Shown here in pieces: positions 44,992-56,789 of a stretch of 64,000 nucleotides of DNA; positions within the stretch are counted from its first letter, which is position 1, and each line of letters starts with the position of its first letter. The stretch lies in assembly GCA_013180625.2 (NCBI GenBank), contig SNVD02001311.1, forward strand, positions 1-64,000, given 5' to 3'. The notes below the pieces were generated by a model that saw only the letters and a list, made by a program, of their open reading frames with translations, was not told where the DNA came from and searched no databases. The position numbers and the translations under genes were made by a program. This DNA comes from Boswellia sacra. Its lineage: Eukaryota > Streptophyta > Magnoliopsida > Sapindales > Burseraceae.

Positions 44992-46215
44992 GGACCGATG
45001 TGGTAGGCCATATGGGTAAATAAGTGGTATGATGTGTCTAGTATGATGGTGCTACATAAGTTGGAATACCAAAGTTTCACTGGACATTTGGTTTGTATCC
45101 AACTGCCTGTGATGTAAGGGTACACTAAGTCAAATAAATCACTAAAACCACCAGATGCAGTTGGAATGGTTCCATTTTTGCATAGTGTCTAATGATTTTA
45201 GGCTTAATAGAATGGACGAGAAAGAATATGACATTAAAACTTTTCATGGTCAATAAGATTGTTTAAAACTATACATTTTAATAGGATCGATTTATGATAT
45301 CAAATTAATCTAAGATATTCTAGACTTCCTTTTCGTGGATGGCATGATTTGTTTGAACCTAAGGTTGGTTAATGATTACCAGTTATCATGTCAAATTTAA
45401 GCCTGTGTCTAAAGGAGTCAAATTCAACTCTACATGAAGTCGTCTGATTACTCATTTACTCAGTGTTTTGGATTGAATAATTGCTTAAAATTTTGTTATC
45501 CAATCAAAATTTATTAAGTTATAATGTTATCATTGTAAGTAAGTGCTAGTTAGTATTCTAAAATGAATAAAAAAATTCAAACCTAGTACTACATTATTGG
45601 CCTTTAACATAAAAATGCCTCATTTTATAATGTAAAAACTAGTATTCATTCATATGAAGATTAGTTTTGGTAGTTCAGTAATGGTTCTTCAATTTCTTTC
45701 TTACATGTTCCTTGGATTGTTTTCTAATTTTTAATTTTTCTCCTTTTTACTTTGTAATGCTCATATTTTGATGGTTAGTGCTCATATTTTGATGGTTAGT
45801 GCCGTTTAATGTTGGAATCTCTTTAGATTCTTCTTTTTCCATAAAAAGAATTAATTTTTTTAGGGCATTTTGAACTCTATTACAGGAGAGTGACCTTGTT
45901 AACTAGCTTCTTTGGTTCCATAAAATGAATCCTTCATAAACTAAAGTTTTAGGCTATGGCTCGATGGTATCAGTGAGTCTATAAAGCTTCCAGCTGAATA
46001 ACTCTTAGAGAGGTTGATTGACCCAGTTTTAGGCCTATAAAGGAAGTAACATTTACATGCTGATGTCAGTGTTAACAATCAACATTTTTCTTCAATAAAC
46101 GTGGTTAGTGGCAGCCTGATGACTGGTGGGCCAGTTAGGTAGTGACATGATATAAATCACAATTTTATCTTTAATAGTATATTGTTCTTCCCCTCCAAAT
46201 TGCCTTGGTCTACTG
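44992..46215. other. Core of the palindromic unit, copy 1 (first part)
   Basis: Follows the gypsy insertion and matches 58496-59495 of copy 2. A minus-strand frame reads SWIQTKCPVKLWYSNLCSTI; copy 2 has the same segment preceded by CKNGTIPTAYGGFSDLFDLV. It is conserved between copies but I do not recognise it. 45759-45800 holds a 21-bp tandem duplication (gctcatattttgatggttag) absent from copy 2. Confidence 0.5.
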
Positions 46216-47902
46216 TGTTGACCAAGGTATGGCAACCCAAGAGGGGGGGTGAATTGGGTTTTTATTTTTAAAAACGAATTTAGAAAACTTTTCTTGAAAG
46301 ATCAAAATTATTTAACTCTTTCTTTGAGAATAAAGATGAAGAAGATGAAAATAGAATGCAATCAAGAGAATGGCAATAAAGAACAATCACAAGTGCAAGT
46401 AAATTTAAAGAGGATAGGGATAGAGAGAGTGCAAACTCGATGTACGTGATTCGGCAAACCTTGCCTACGTCCACGGGCTCCTAGCTCCACAAGCTAGGCT
46501 TTCCACTAAGTTGTAGAAATCTTTACAACTTGCTTGATGAACAACCTCACCAAGACTTTTTCCTTCGACCCTTGATAACACCACACCAAGAGTTCTTCTT
46601 GATAAACAACCTCACCAAGGCAACTTCCTTCAACTCTTGATAACACCACACCAAGAGTTCTTATTGATGAACAAACTCACCAAGGAAAGAGTTACTTTTA
46701 TCCTTTACAAGAAGATCTCACTCTCACCACAATACAAGAACAAAGTAAATTTTTACAACAAAAGTACAACTCTCTTCAAAGAGTAGATAAAGAATATAAA
46801 AGCTCTCTAGACTTGATATTTCTCTTGTTTTTTGCTTGATAGATGATTCTCTTGCACTACTTGAATGCATGGGAGAATGACTCCTTTTATAGGCAAATGA
46901 GATGAACTTAATCAAGTGAAGACACCAACTCCAAATTTTCTACCCACCATAAAAACTGTAATCTTGTCTACCATTTTTGTCAATGTTTCGTTTGAAATTT
47001 GAAAATATGAAAAGCATAAAAGATTTGCATATTTGAATAAGATTTCCAACTCATCAAGAGTCAAGTCATTTAGATAATTGTAGCTCAAGATATGGCCAAA
47101 ACACCATTCGGTACTCATGTGACTTGATTTTTCTTTTTTGTGTCAGTCTATCAAATTGAATGATAATTCTGTCAGCCTTCCATTTGAAATTTGAATTTCT
47201 TCAAAACATAAGAGATCTGAATATTTGAATAATCTTTCCAAAAAATTAAGAATCAAAGCATTTGGATATCTCTATCTTAAGATATGGCTAAAACACCATT
47301 TGGTGCTCATGTGAGTTGATTTTTCTTCTCTGTGTCAGTCCACCAAATTGCATGTCAATTATGTCAGCCTTCCATTTGAAATTTGAATTTTTTCAAAACA
47401 TATGAAATGTGCCTCATTAAGTTATCTTTCCAATTCCATAAGAATCAAGATATTTTGATTTTTCTAACTCAAGATATGTCTAAAAGAGTATTCGATGCTC
47501 ATGTCAGCTGCTTCCATTTGTCTTTCAACTTGCATGATGATTTGGACAACCTTACACTTGAAATTTGACTTTCTTTGAAACATTTGAAATGTTATAAATT
47601 GAGTAAGCTTTCTAAAAGCTTAAGAATCACATCAGTTGGATATCTGTAGAGAAATATATGATCAATTGATTGAACATTGCTCATGTGTCACATTCCTTGA
47701 ATCAAACCTTGTTCTTAAACTTTGGTGCCTTTAACATGTAGTCTTCTCTTTAGCTTCAACACTTCATTTTAATAAGCCTCTTCTTGATTTTACAATTATT
47801 TCAATGATCTTACTCTTGCACATAAATAAACATGTTAGTAAATCTCAATGAATCAATGTGTATTGTTATCATCAAAATTATCATGTAGCCTTAGGGCTAA
47901 CA
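46216..47902 (-). repeat. Left (3') LTR of copia copy 2
   Basis: 1687 bp, with only two 65-bp units (near 46570 and 46636). Inverted TATA box at 46883-46893; the U3 repeats are at 47040-47700. Confidence 0.95.
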
Positions 47903-48213
47903 ATCTCCCCCTTTTTGATGATGACAAACCATTGATTGCTTTAAATAATATCTAAAATCAAGAATGAAAATAAAATCAAGAATGAACAAAAAGATGGCAC
48001 TTGTTATGAATGTAAGTAAGCAATCCAACTATTTCTCCCCTTTTTGTTATCATAAAAAAGATGTAATCAAATTAACTACTCCCCCTAAATATATTCTCCC
48101 CCTTAACATATGCTACCATTCAAAGATTATCATATTAAAGCAAAATTAAGACATATCCAACATGCCTAATTCTCTTCTAATTATGCAAAATCTATATTGA
48201 CTAAGGGGTTTAG

Positions 48214-48222
48214 TCATATTTG
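48214..48222 (-). other. Internal deletion junction of copia copy 2
   Basis: On the minus strand 'ctagacccaaata' joins 'tgactaaacccctt'. In copy 1 these lie at about 22690 and 24028, so about 1.34 kb holding RT and most of RNase H is gone. The two parental sites share A/T-rich words (caaa, aatat), consistent with end joining or template switching. Confidence 0.8.
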
Positions 48223-48260
48223 GGTCTAGGGACTAATTCTCAAACTTGATTTCTCTCGAA

Positions 48261-49865
48261 TTAGTTCAATTCTTCTTGCATAGCCAAAATCCAACTTTCA
48301 TTATTTTTGGCTTCTTTAAAAGATTTTGGTTCAAATTGAGAGACAAAAGCAAAATGATTACAAAAGTTCTTAAAAGAAGATCTAGTTTTCATACCTTGTG
48401 ATAGTTCACCAATAATGAGATCTTTAGGGTGAGCTTTTGCATACCTCCATTTCTTTGGTAATTCTTGGGAAGAATCATTTACTTCCTCAAGCTTTTCTTG
48501 TTGAAGTTGTAATTCATCCGGGCTCTTTTCATCAAGCCTTGATTCCTTGATTTGCCTTTCTACCTCAACAATATCATCATCTAAATTCTTTGAAGAAATA
48601 ACATTAGTTTCATCAAATTCAACATGCATAGATTCTTCAATAGTAAGAGTCTTTTTGTTAAAAACTCTATATGCTTTACTATGGTTGGAGTAGCCAACAA
48701 AAATTCTAACATCGGCTTTTGCATCAAATTTTTCAAGGTTATCCTTGGTGTTTAAAATAAAACATTTACATCCAAAAACTTTAAAAAATCCAATGTTGGG
48801 TTTTCTTCCTTTCCAAAGTTCATAAGGAGTTTTCTTTATTAAAGCTCTAATATGGACTCTATTGATTATAAAGCATGCGGTATTAACGGCTTCGGCCCAA
48901 AAATATTTTGGCAAATTATTTTCAAGTAACATGGTCCTAGCCATTTCTTGGATAGTCCTATTTTTCCTCTCAACAACACCATTTTGTTGTGGAGTTCTAG
49001 GTGAGGAAAAATTATGTTCAAAACCATTTTCATCACAAAGATTTTCAAATGCAACATTGTCTACTTCACCACCATGATCACTCCTAATGGACACAATAGA
49101 ATACCCTTTTTGATTTTGGACTCTTTTTGCAAATTTTGAAAAAGCTTGTATGGCTTCATTTTTAGTTTTCAAGAATAATACCCAAGTGAATCTTGAATAA
49201 TCATCCACAATAACAAAAACATAATACTTTCCACCAAGGCTTTGAGTTCTTGATGGTCCAAATAAATCCAAATGAAGTAATTGTAGAGGTTTATTTGTTG
49301 AAATAAATTTCTTTTGTTTAAAAGAAGTTCTCACTTGTTTTCCAAATTGACAAGCATCACAAATCTTATCCTTTTCAAATTTTATTTTTGGAAGACCATC
49401 AACTAAATCATTTTTAGAAATTTTTGAAATTGTGTCCATGCTAGCATGACCTAACCTTCTATGCCATAACCAAGCATCATGATTAACAATGAAACAATTT
49501 TCTACATGATCATTAACATCAATATCAATTGTATAAATATTACCACATCTATTACCAACAAATAATGTCTTATTGTTACTAACATCCGTAATCACACATC
49601 TATTAGGCTCAAAAGCAACAAAATACCCCTTATCACACAATTGACTAATGCTAATCAAATCATGTTTCAAACCATGAACAAGCAAAACATCTTTAATAAT
49701 AGGTGAAGAAGGGTTACCAATATCACCATGTCCGATTACCCTTCCTTTGGCATTATCACCGAAGGTCACATATCCTCCTTTCTTCATGATTAATCTTGAG
49801 AACTTGGAGGCATCTCCGGTCATATGCCTTGAGCATCCACTATCTAAGTACCACTTGTGTTTGCC
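48261..49865 (-). pseudogene. Copia protease and integrase, 520-codon open frame
   Basis: The longest open frame in the window. The protease Asp codon (DSGC) is at 49842-49844, 21 bp before the first Met at 49823, so the true frame starts upstream. Then GDASKF, the integrase zinc-binding segment LWHRRLGHASMD ... CDACQFGKQ, and the core with LHLDLFGPS, IRSDHGGE and NGVVERKN: all three catalytic acidic residues are present. It continues into the linker (PKDLIIGELSQGMKTRSSF) and ends at a stop after EELN where copy 1 leads into RT. Integrase could be intact, yet no RT is encoded. Confidence 0.85.
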
Positions 49866-49930
49866 ACTCCTTTGTCTCTACAATCAACATTCAAGGAGTA
49901 ACTTTTTGGTACCCAAAAGTTCTTGGGTCC

Positions 49931-51529
49931 TTAGGGGTTAGTTATGGTACTTTTTAGAACCCATATTTGTTTCAAATTAGGATTTCTCTTAATATAGCAA
50001 GAATGCACTTTATGTCCTTTTCTTCCACAATAAGTACATGAATGATTAGGATTATTCCTAGAAGATGCATGAGCAAAATAATTTTTAAAATACTTTTGAT
50101 TTTTATGAGTTTTATATCCTAAACCTCTTTTATCAAAAACACACATTTGGTTTTGTAACATAGAATTCAAATTTTTTTGTGCTTTTTGTAAAACTATCAA
50201 CAATATTTCTTAAGTCATTATTTTCCTTTTTCAAAATAGCATTTTGTTTCTCCAATTTATCAAAATCCTTTTGTTTTAAAATGTCATTTTCAGTTTTTGA
50301 TAAATGTATTTGACTTTCCAAACTTTCAAAATCTTTTTGCTTTAAAAATTCATTTTCATTTTTCTAAAGCTTCATTTATTTCTACCAACTCTTCTAATTG
50401 AGATAACATGATTTTTGACTTCTTTTTGAAAGCATTGATTTTTGAATTTTGCTTATCAACTTGCACATGTAAATTTTGGAATGCTTCAAGTAATTCACCA
50501 TATGAAAGTTTAGGATCATAGTTTGGAATACTTACCTCATCTTCACTTAAAGCCATGAAGCACATGTTTGCCACTTCGCAATCTTCTTCTTCGGTGGAGC
50601 TAGCTTCACTATCATCCCAATTTGTGGCTTTCATTGCTTTGGATTTCTTGTTTTGACTCTTGAAGTAAGGACAATCCATCTTTACATGTCCCAGTTTCTT
50701 GCACTCATAGCAAATGACTTGATCATTTTTCTTATCTTGCTTTGAGCTTTGCCCTTTGTACTCCCTTCTAGAATGCAAGATCTTCATCGTCTCCTTCATC
50801 GTCGGACTCATCATCTTCTTTTGTTGAAGATTTGAAAGTGATATTTTTCTTTTTCTTGAAATCTTCTTCATTCTCCTTCAAGGTGATTTCATGAGTCATG
50901 AGAGAACCCATAAGTTCTTCTAATGGTAGTTTGGTGAGGTCCTTTGCTTCTTGAATTGCTGTCACCTTTGGCTCCCAAGATTTTGGTAGACACCTAAGAA
51001 TCTTTCTCGCCATTTCAATATTAGAATAAGATTTACCAAGAGATTTCAAATTATTAATAATATCCATAAATCTAGTAAACATTTCAGAAATTGATTCATC
51101 CGATTTCATCTTAAAAAGCTCATAACTATGAACTAGCATACTAATTTTGAATTCTTTAACTTGACTAGTTCCTTCATGAGTTACTTTAAGTGTGTGCCAT
51201 ATTTCTTGTGCCGTAGAACAAGTAGATATTCTATTAAACTCATTTCTATCTAGAGCACAATATAACACATTCATAGCTTTAGCATTCAAACTCAATTTCT
51301 TTTTATCATCTTCACTAAACTCTTTAGGTTCTTTAAGCATGCATTCCCCATTTTCAATTTTGGTAGGAACAAAAGGTCATTCCAAAACAATAGACCACAA
51401 ATCATAATCAAAAGATTTCAAGAAAATACTCATTCTAGTTTTCCAAAAAGAGTAATCACTTCCATTAAAAAATGGAGATCTAGAGATAGAAAGTCCCTCA
51501 ATATATGAAGTTGAATTAAAAGTTTCTAT
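49931..51529 (-). pseudogene. Copia gag (copy 2), start codon lost
   Basis: Compared with copy 1, the initiator ATG is ATA (51529-51527 on the minus strand). The gag core is open at 50768-51340 (MLKEPKEFSEDDKKKLSLNA ... RKILRCLPKS), then a frameshift and a lost stretch near 50770-50800 lead to 50356-50871 with the knuckle CYECKKLGHVKMDCP. A second knuckle CTYCGRKGHKVHSCY lies in 49931-50203. Three or more lesions. Confidence 0.8.
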
Positions 51530-51570
51530 AGCTCAAAATCGGTTAAGATTTTAAAAAAATGAGCAACCTG

Positions 51571-51582
51571 ACTCTGATACCA
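51571..51582 (-). other. Primer-binding site of copia copy 2
   Basis: Minus strand TGGTATCAGAGT, two bases inside the 5' LTR. The last base differs from copy 1 (C to T). Confidence 0.85.
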
Positions 51583-51584
51583 CT

Positions 51585-53402
51585 TGTTGACCCAGGTATG
51601 GTAACCCAAGAGGGGGGGTGAATTGGGTTTTTATTTTTAAAAACGAATTTAGAAAACTTTTCTTGAAAGATCAAAATTATTTAACTCTTTCTTTGAGAAT
51701 AAAGATGAAGAAGATGAAAATAGAATGCCCAAAAATCCAAAGAAAGGGGGGGAAAAAATGGCAGATATAGGAGAAACAATCACAAGGATGCAAGTAAATG
51801 TAAGAGGATCAGGGTAGAGAGAGTGCAAACTCAATTTACGTGGTTCGGCAAACCTTGCATACGTCCACGGGCTCCTAGCTCCACGAGCTAAGCTTTCCAC
51901 TAAGTTGTAGAAATCTTTACAACTTGCTTGATGAACAACCTCACCAAGACTTTTTCTTTCAACTCTTGATAACACCACACCAAGAGCTTCTTGATGAACA
52001 ACCTCACCAAGGCAACTTCCTTCAACTCTTGACAACACCACACCAAGAGTTCTTCTTGATGAACAACCTCACCAAGGCAACTTTCTTCAACTCTTGATAA
52101 CACCACACCAAGAGTTCTTCTTGATGAACAACCTCACCAAGGTAACTTTTTTCAACTCTTGATAATATCACACCAAGAGTTCACTCAAGGATAACTTTAT
52201 CCTTTACAAGAAGATCTCACTCTCACCACAAGATAATAACAAAGATAATTTTTACAACAAAAGTATAACTCTCTTCAAAGAGTAGATAAATAATATAAAA
52301 GCTCTCTAGACCTGATATTTCTCTTGCTTTTTGCTTGATAAAATGCTTCTCTTGCACTACTTGAATGCTTGGGAGAATGGCTCCTTTTATAGGCAAATGA
52401 GATGAACTTAATCAAGTGAAGACCCAACTCTAAATTTGCCCACCATAAAAACCTGTAATCATTGTCTGCCATTTTTGTCAATGTTTTCGTTTGAAATTTG
52501 AAAATTCTGAAAAACATAAAATTTGAGATTTTGAAAAAGCTTTCCACGCATCAAGAATCAAGTTCATTTAGATATCTGTAGCTCAAGATATGGCCAAAAC
52601 ACCATTCGGTGCTTCATGTGACTTGATTTTTCTTTTTTGTGTCAGTCTAACCAAATTGAATGATGATTCTGTCAGCCTTCCGTTTGCAATTTGAATTTCT
52701 TCAAAACATAAAAGATCTGCATATTTGAATAATCTTTCCAAAACATTAAGATTCAAAGCATTTTGGATATCTCTATCTTAAGATATGGCCAAAAAACCAT
52801 TCGGTGTCATGTGAGTTGATTTTTCTTCTTTGTGTCAGTCCACCGAATTGCATGTCAATTATGTCAGCCTTCCACTTTGAAATTTGAATTTCTTCAAAAC
52901 ATATGAGATGTGCCCCATTAAGTCCTCTTTCCAATTCCATAAGAATCAAGTTATTTTGATTTTTCTAACTCAAGATATGTCTAAAAGAGTATTCAGTGCT
53001 CATGTCAGCTACTTCCATTTGTCTTTCAATTTGCATGATGATTTGGACAACCTTACACTTGAAATTTGAATTTCTTTAAAACATATGAAATGTTATAAAT
53101 TGAGTAAGATTTCCAAAGCTTAAGAATCACATCATTTGGATATCTGTAGAGATATATATGACCAATTGATTGAACATTGCTCATGTGTCACATTCCTTGA
53201 ATCAAACCTCGTTCTTAAACTTTGGTGCCTTTAACATGTAGTCTTCTCCTTAGCTTCAACACTTCATTTTAATAAGCCTCTTCTTGATTTTACAATTATT
53301 TCAATGATATTACTCTTGCACATAAATAAACATGTTAGTAAATCACAATGAATCAATGTATATTGTTGTCATCAAAATTATCATGTAGCCTTAGGGCTAA
53401 CA
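51585..53402 (-). repeat. Right (5') LTR of copia copy 2
   Basis: 1818 bp with four 65-bp units (near 51966, 52028, 52093 and 52158), two more than its partner. 51727-51775 carries 'aaaaatccaaagaaag' plus G- and A-rich text that is absent from the other three copia LTRs. Confidence 0.95.
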
Positions 53403-54079
53403 TACTGTATTTGCACATTACCGTATTACATTAGATTATGAGGTATGCACCAGCCTTAACTATAGTAGCAGCTATATCGGTTTAGCTACTGGACTCTAGC
53501 AATTCCAAAAATTGATACTGGTGTAATCTATAGGGAGAAAAAATGGAGGCGAGTGGTAATTAATGGAAGGGACGTTTTTATTATTTAAATGAAACATACT
53601 CTATTATAGCATAATACCTTTGATAAACTGATAGTATGATACAAGGGGTTGTAGGCTGCAACAACCGCTTCTCGAGGTATAAAATAATTTGCAACTAATT
53701 ATATCTTCAAGTCAAGCTTATGGGGAAGTATTAAAGGGGGATGGATGACTCCTATCACTTGAGGTTTGAAGAATGGTTTAGAAATGTAGAGTCGATTGAG
53801 AAGAAGATGTTGGTACTTTTGTTACTACTATCAACTATTATTAGTGGAGGTTAAATGAGTGGAGATGATGTAAATTTATCAGAGGTGACATCAGTGTCTA
53901 TTGACTACTCTCTCATGAATGATTGCTAAAGTAAAGTAGTTGGATTTCTAGGTAGTTTTGTGCCTCTGAAGAGCCGCCTAAGAGTGCAAGCAAGTAAAGG
54001 GGTGATAGGTGTCTTGTCTAGGCCTTAGCCATACTTTGCTTTACCATTACCATTATTATTAGCATTATAGCTACTGTAT
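53403..54079. other. Core of the palindromic unit, copy 1 (second part)
   Basis: Continues the core after copia copy 2 and matches 59496-59970. Noncoding as far as I can see; 'gttgtaggctgcaacaacc' near 53648 is a short imperfect palindrome kept in both copies. Confidence 0.5.
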
Positions 54080-55325
54080 ATTGACTGAAGCAAACTAAAG
54101 CTTTTAAGCTTTTGGTTTTTTGTGCTTTTTGCTTGGTCAACGATATCATCAACAAAGCCCATGGAAAATCCTTTTGGATCCGTGTCTGACACCAGGTCAA
54201 CATTAGTTACTTTCAGACATATCAATCATACAATATAGAATGCACCCCTAGTGGTATTATGGTCACCTAACCCTCTTTAAAATGAATTGGACAGATTACA
54301 CAAAGGAAGAGAATTATCCAACAAGATCGTTAAAGGTTAGGAATGGTTAACTTAACCCTTAAAGTGAAGGGGAAGGTTTTTTTGCTAATAACTATATTCG
54401 CTTTTGATCAAAAGCTTCAGCTCAAATCTAACTGTGAGGGAGAGATCATGCAAATTCATAAAAAGTATGACATTAAGTTTAGTAAACTGAGGCAAAATTT
54501 GGAATAAAAAAGGAGGAACTAGATAGAAATTATCATAAAGTTCTCATGAATAAGATCTTGGCTAAGGCTTTCAAATCCAACATTTTGGATTTGAGAGCAC
54601 CAGCTATTGCAATGGTATAAGTTATCTAATCTTTAACTTACAGTTTTATCTTAATAAATTATAACAAATTAAATATAGAGCTTCTGAATAATCTACCCAA
54701 AGATAATTTCACGATGAATATGGTGTGATTGTATGTGGGAATGCAACTCGGTCTAGTATGCTCATTTAGTTTTGCCATGGTCAATACAAAGTTGCATCAT
54801 AGTCAGCTTTGGTATGGTCAACAAAAAGTTGACTATACACTAAAAGGCCAACCAGGCCTCATTTAAATGGTCTACTCGACTGAAAAGATTGTGAGCTTGT
54901 ATTCCATTACTATTATCATACGACATGTAAACTTGAAACATTGCACATCTACCAACTTGTGCATGCATCTGGAGTTGACTAAGCAATTGATCGTTGTTTT
55001 CTTGGTAGAATTATCTTCTAGCTACATTTAGCATATTGCTAAAACATCACCACATCAAATCATATGAAGGCCTCTTACATTGTCTGGTCCTTCACCTGGC
55101 CCCTTGACATCTCCATCTTATACATCCCTATACATCCCCAATCCGCTTCACTTAATCTAGGCACTACAAACGTTATGAGAAGGAGGGGCAAAGTTATGAA
55201 TTTGGATAAATTGAAGGGGATTATCTTTGTTCTCCTTTTGTTTTTCTATTATTGATGGCTTGTTTTGGTGCTGTGGGAATTATTTATCCTTGGTCTCAAA
55301 AAAAGTGAAGTTAGTTAGAGAATAC
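54080..55325. repeat. Right arm of the palindromic unit, copy 1
   Basis: Reverse complement of the left arm (28061-29200 plus 33609-33725). It carries the coiled-coil gene fragment on the plus strand at 54400-54610 (HKKYDIKF, with stops) and the second segment near 55000-55200. Diverged from the left arm by many substitutions and small gaps. Confidence 0.8.
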
Positions 55326-55337
55326 TTCACATCAAGG

Positions 55338-55455
55338 TTTTAGGGTTAAGGGGTTGGGGTTTAGGTTTTTAGGGTTAGTGTTTTAGGATTTTAGGGTTTT
55401 AGGGTTCAAAGTTTTAGAGTTTGGGGTTTAGGTTTCTTAGGGTTTAGGGTTTACG
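55338..55455 (+). repeat. Degenerate telomere-like repeats
   Basis: About 115 bp of ggtttagggttttaggg-type text with about five exact TTTAGGG heptamers and many near matches. All are in the same (G-rich plus strand) orientation. Confidence 0.8.
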
Positions 55456-55659
55456 GAAATGTGTTCAATACCAAGCTTGTCTTTAGGTGACGTTAGACGA
55501 AAATGTTTTGGCCGAAATAGTATCTTATTTTTGCTTCGATGATTGGTTTGCTTTCGTTTCTTTGATTTTTTGAAAGTATGAAATTCATTGACTATGGTTG
55601 ATTTGTAGTGGGAGTTTTTAGAGTTTGTAGTTTGGATTTCCTAAACCATAAACCTTAAA
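55456..55659. other. Spacer between telomere-like tract and 180-bp repeat
   Basis: No coding resemblance. It ends with 'cctaaaccataaacctt', a C-rich-strand telomere-like scrap in opposite orientation. Confidence 0.4.
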
Positions 55660-56110
55660 CATATTATCGTTGTGACCTAATACAAAAAAAATTAAGACTA
55701 ATAAAGGAAATAGTGGCATTTATCGCACGTTCATACCAATTTTGTCACAGTTAAATAGGTAAATTCTTAATATACTTAAATATTATATTTTTTTCATGTA
55801 AAATACAAAATTTAGATTACAATTATCATTTTTAAATATAATATATGATCCTGCGACTTATGACAAAAAAATTAAGCCTCGATTAAGAAATAATAGCCTT
55901 TGTCGCACGTCGATACCCATTTTGTCATACTTAAATAGGTAAATTCTTAATATATGTAAATGTAAAATTTTTTCCAAGTAAAAAACAAATTTTGGATTAC
56001 AATTATCATTTCTAAATTTGATATATGATCCTCGTGACGTAATACAAAATAATTAAGCATCAAATAGGAAATAGCTTTTATCACTTGTCCATACTATCGT
56101 ATCGCACTTG
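55660..56110. repeat. 180-bp tandem repeat, about 2.5 copies
   Basis: The word attaag recurs at 55691, 55871 and 56052 (spacing 180 and 181). Each unit also has 'atcgcacgt', 'aaataggtaaattcttaata' and 'attacaattatcattt'. AT-rich, no frame. The monomer size is typical of plant satellite DNA. Confidence 0.8.
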
Positions 56111-56111
56111 A

Positions 56112-56170
56112 ATAGGGTTTAGGGTTTAGGATTTTAGGTTTCATGTTTTAGGGTTTAAGGTTTGCAGTTT
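56112..56170 (+). repeat. Second telomere-like tract
   Basis: gaatagggtttagggtttag and further near matches, same orientation as the first tract. A shorter trace (aggtttagggtttagg) lies at 60243-60260 at the equivalent end of copy 2. Confidence 0.75.
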
Positions 56171-56179
56171 AAGGACCTT

Positions 56180-56675
56180 ATGTATAGAGTCATGTCGAAG
56201 TTGGTTGTGTTGAAGTGTGAGATGAAGTCCTTGCATGGTCTGGATTCTAGTCACATATCTAGTTGGGTTATTGAGGCTCGGGCCTAGTGTGCTACGGCTC
56301 AGGCTACTTTGGACGCAAGCTCATTTGCAATAGGGTGTATTTCGATTGAAATGGACTTTTTTGTAGGAGGTATTTTAGACTTTGTGAGGATGATGAGGCT
56401 TTCTTTAGGCAAAGATCTAGAGTACAGTAGCTCTCTTTGGGGGATTGGAATACAAAGTTATTTTATAGGTCTCTGGTCCATTAGCCAATTGGGAGCTAGA
56501 TTCATTTGTTAGAAGATGAATGCAATATGGTGGTTACTAATCAAGGTAACTTGGGTCGAGTGGTAGTGAGGTTGGGGGATTGTTGGTATGGAGTTTAGAG
56601 CTACGGTGCGACATTTCTTCACTATCTATAGGATGCCTAGGTGTGTTACTGCTACCAAGATTGCTTTGGGTCCTA
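56180..56675 (+). pseudogene. LINE ORF2 fragment 2
   Basis: Longest of the three at its 5' side: KSLHGLDSSHISSWVIEARA, then (after a shift) RSRVQWLSLGD-like text, and FRATVRHFFTIYRMPRCVTA before the junction with the left arm. Several stops. Confidence 0.65.
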
Positions 56676-56789
56676 AGTTCCTCTAGAATAAAATCATATT
56701 AAAATACATAAGAAAACAAGAAGGAAAAATAATAGCTCTCCTTAGAGACAATCTCTTACAAAGATTTGTAAAAGTGGCTGAGTGCTTTT

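Larger units (their letters stand above)
46216..53402 (-). mobile_element. SIRE-like Ty1/copia element (copy 2), RT and RNase H deleted
   Basis: LTRs at 46216-47902 and 51585-53402. They are flanked by a perfect duplication TACTG (46211-46215 and 53403-53407); the empty site is tacta at 59496-59500. Gag, protease and integrase remain, but the pol frame jumps from FERNQV and LVPRPK straight to the end of RNase H (TKPLSQ). The internal region is 3.68 kb against 5.10 kb in copy 1. It must have moved with enzymes supplied by another element, or lost RT after insertion. Confidence 0.95.
27484..56219. repeat. Direct-repeat unit, copy 1 (with three large insertions)
   Basis: The unit runs LINE fragment, left arm, core, inverted right arm, telomere-like/180-bp tail. 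The next copy starts at about 56180-56220 in the same order and orientation. Subtracting the solo LTR (4408 bp with one site copy), the gypsy plus CACTA block (10922) and copia copy 2 (7192) leaves about 6.2 kb of original unit. Confidence 0.75.

Noticed and set aside
51649..52106. Repetitive minus-strand frames with VEGSCLGEVVHQE repeats
   Set aside because: Same 65-bp LTR minisatellite in copia copy 2.
55338..56170. A true chromosome end
   Set aside because: The tracts are short and degenerate, and ordinary repeat DNA continues on both sides.
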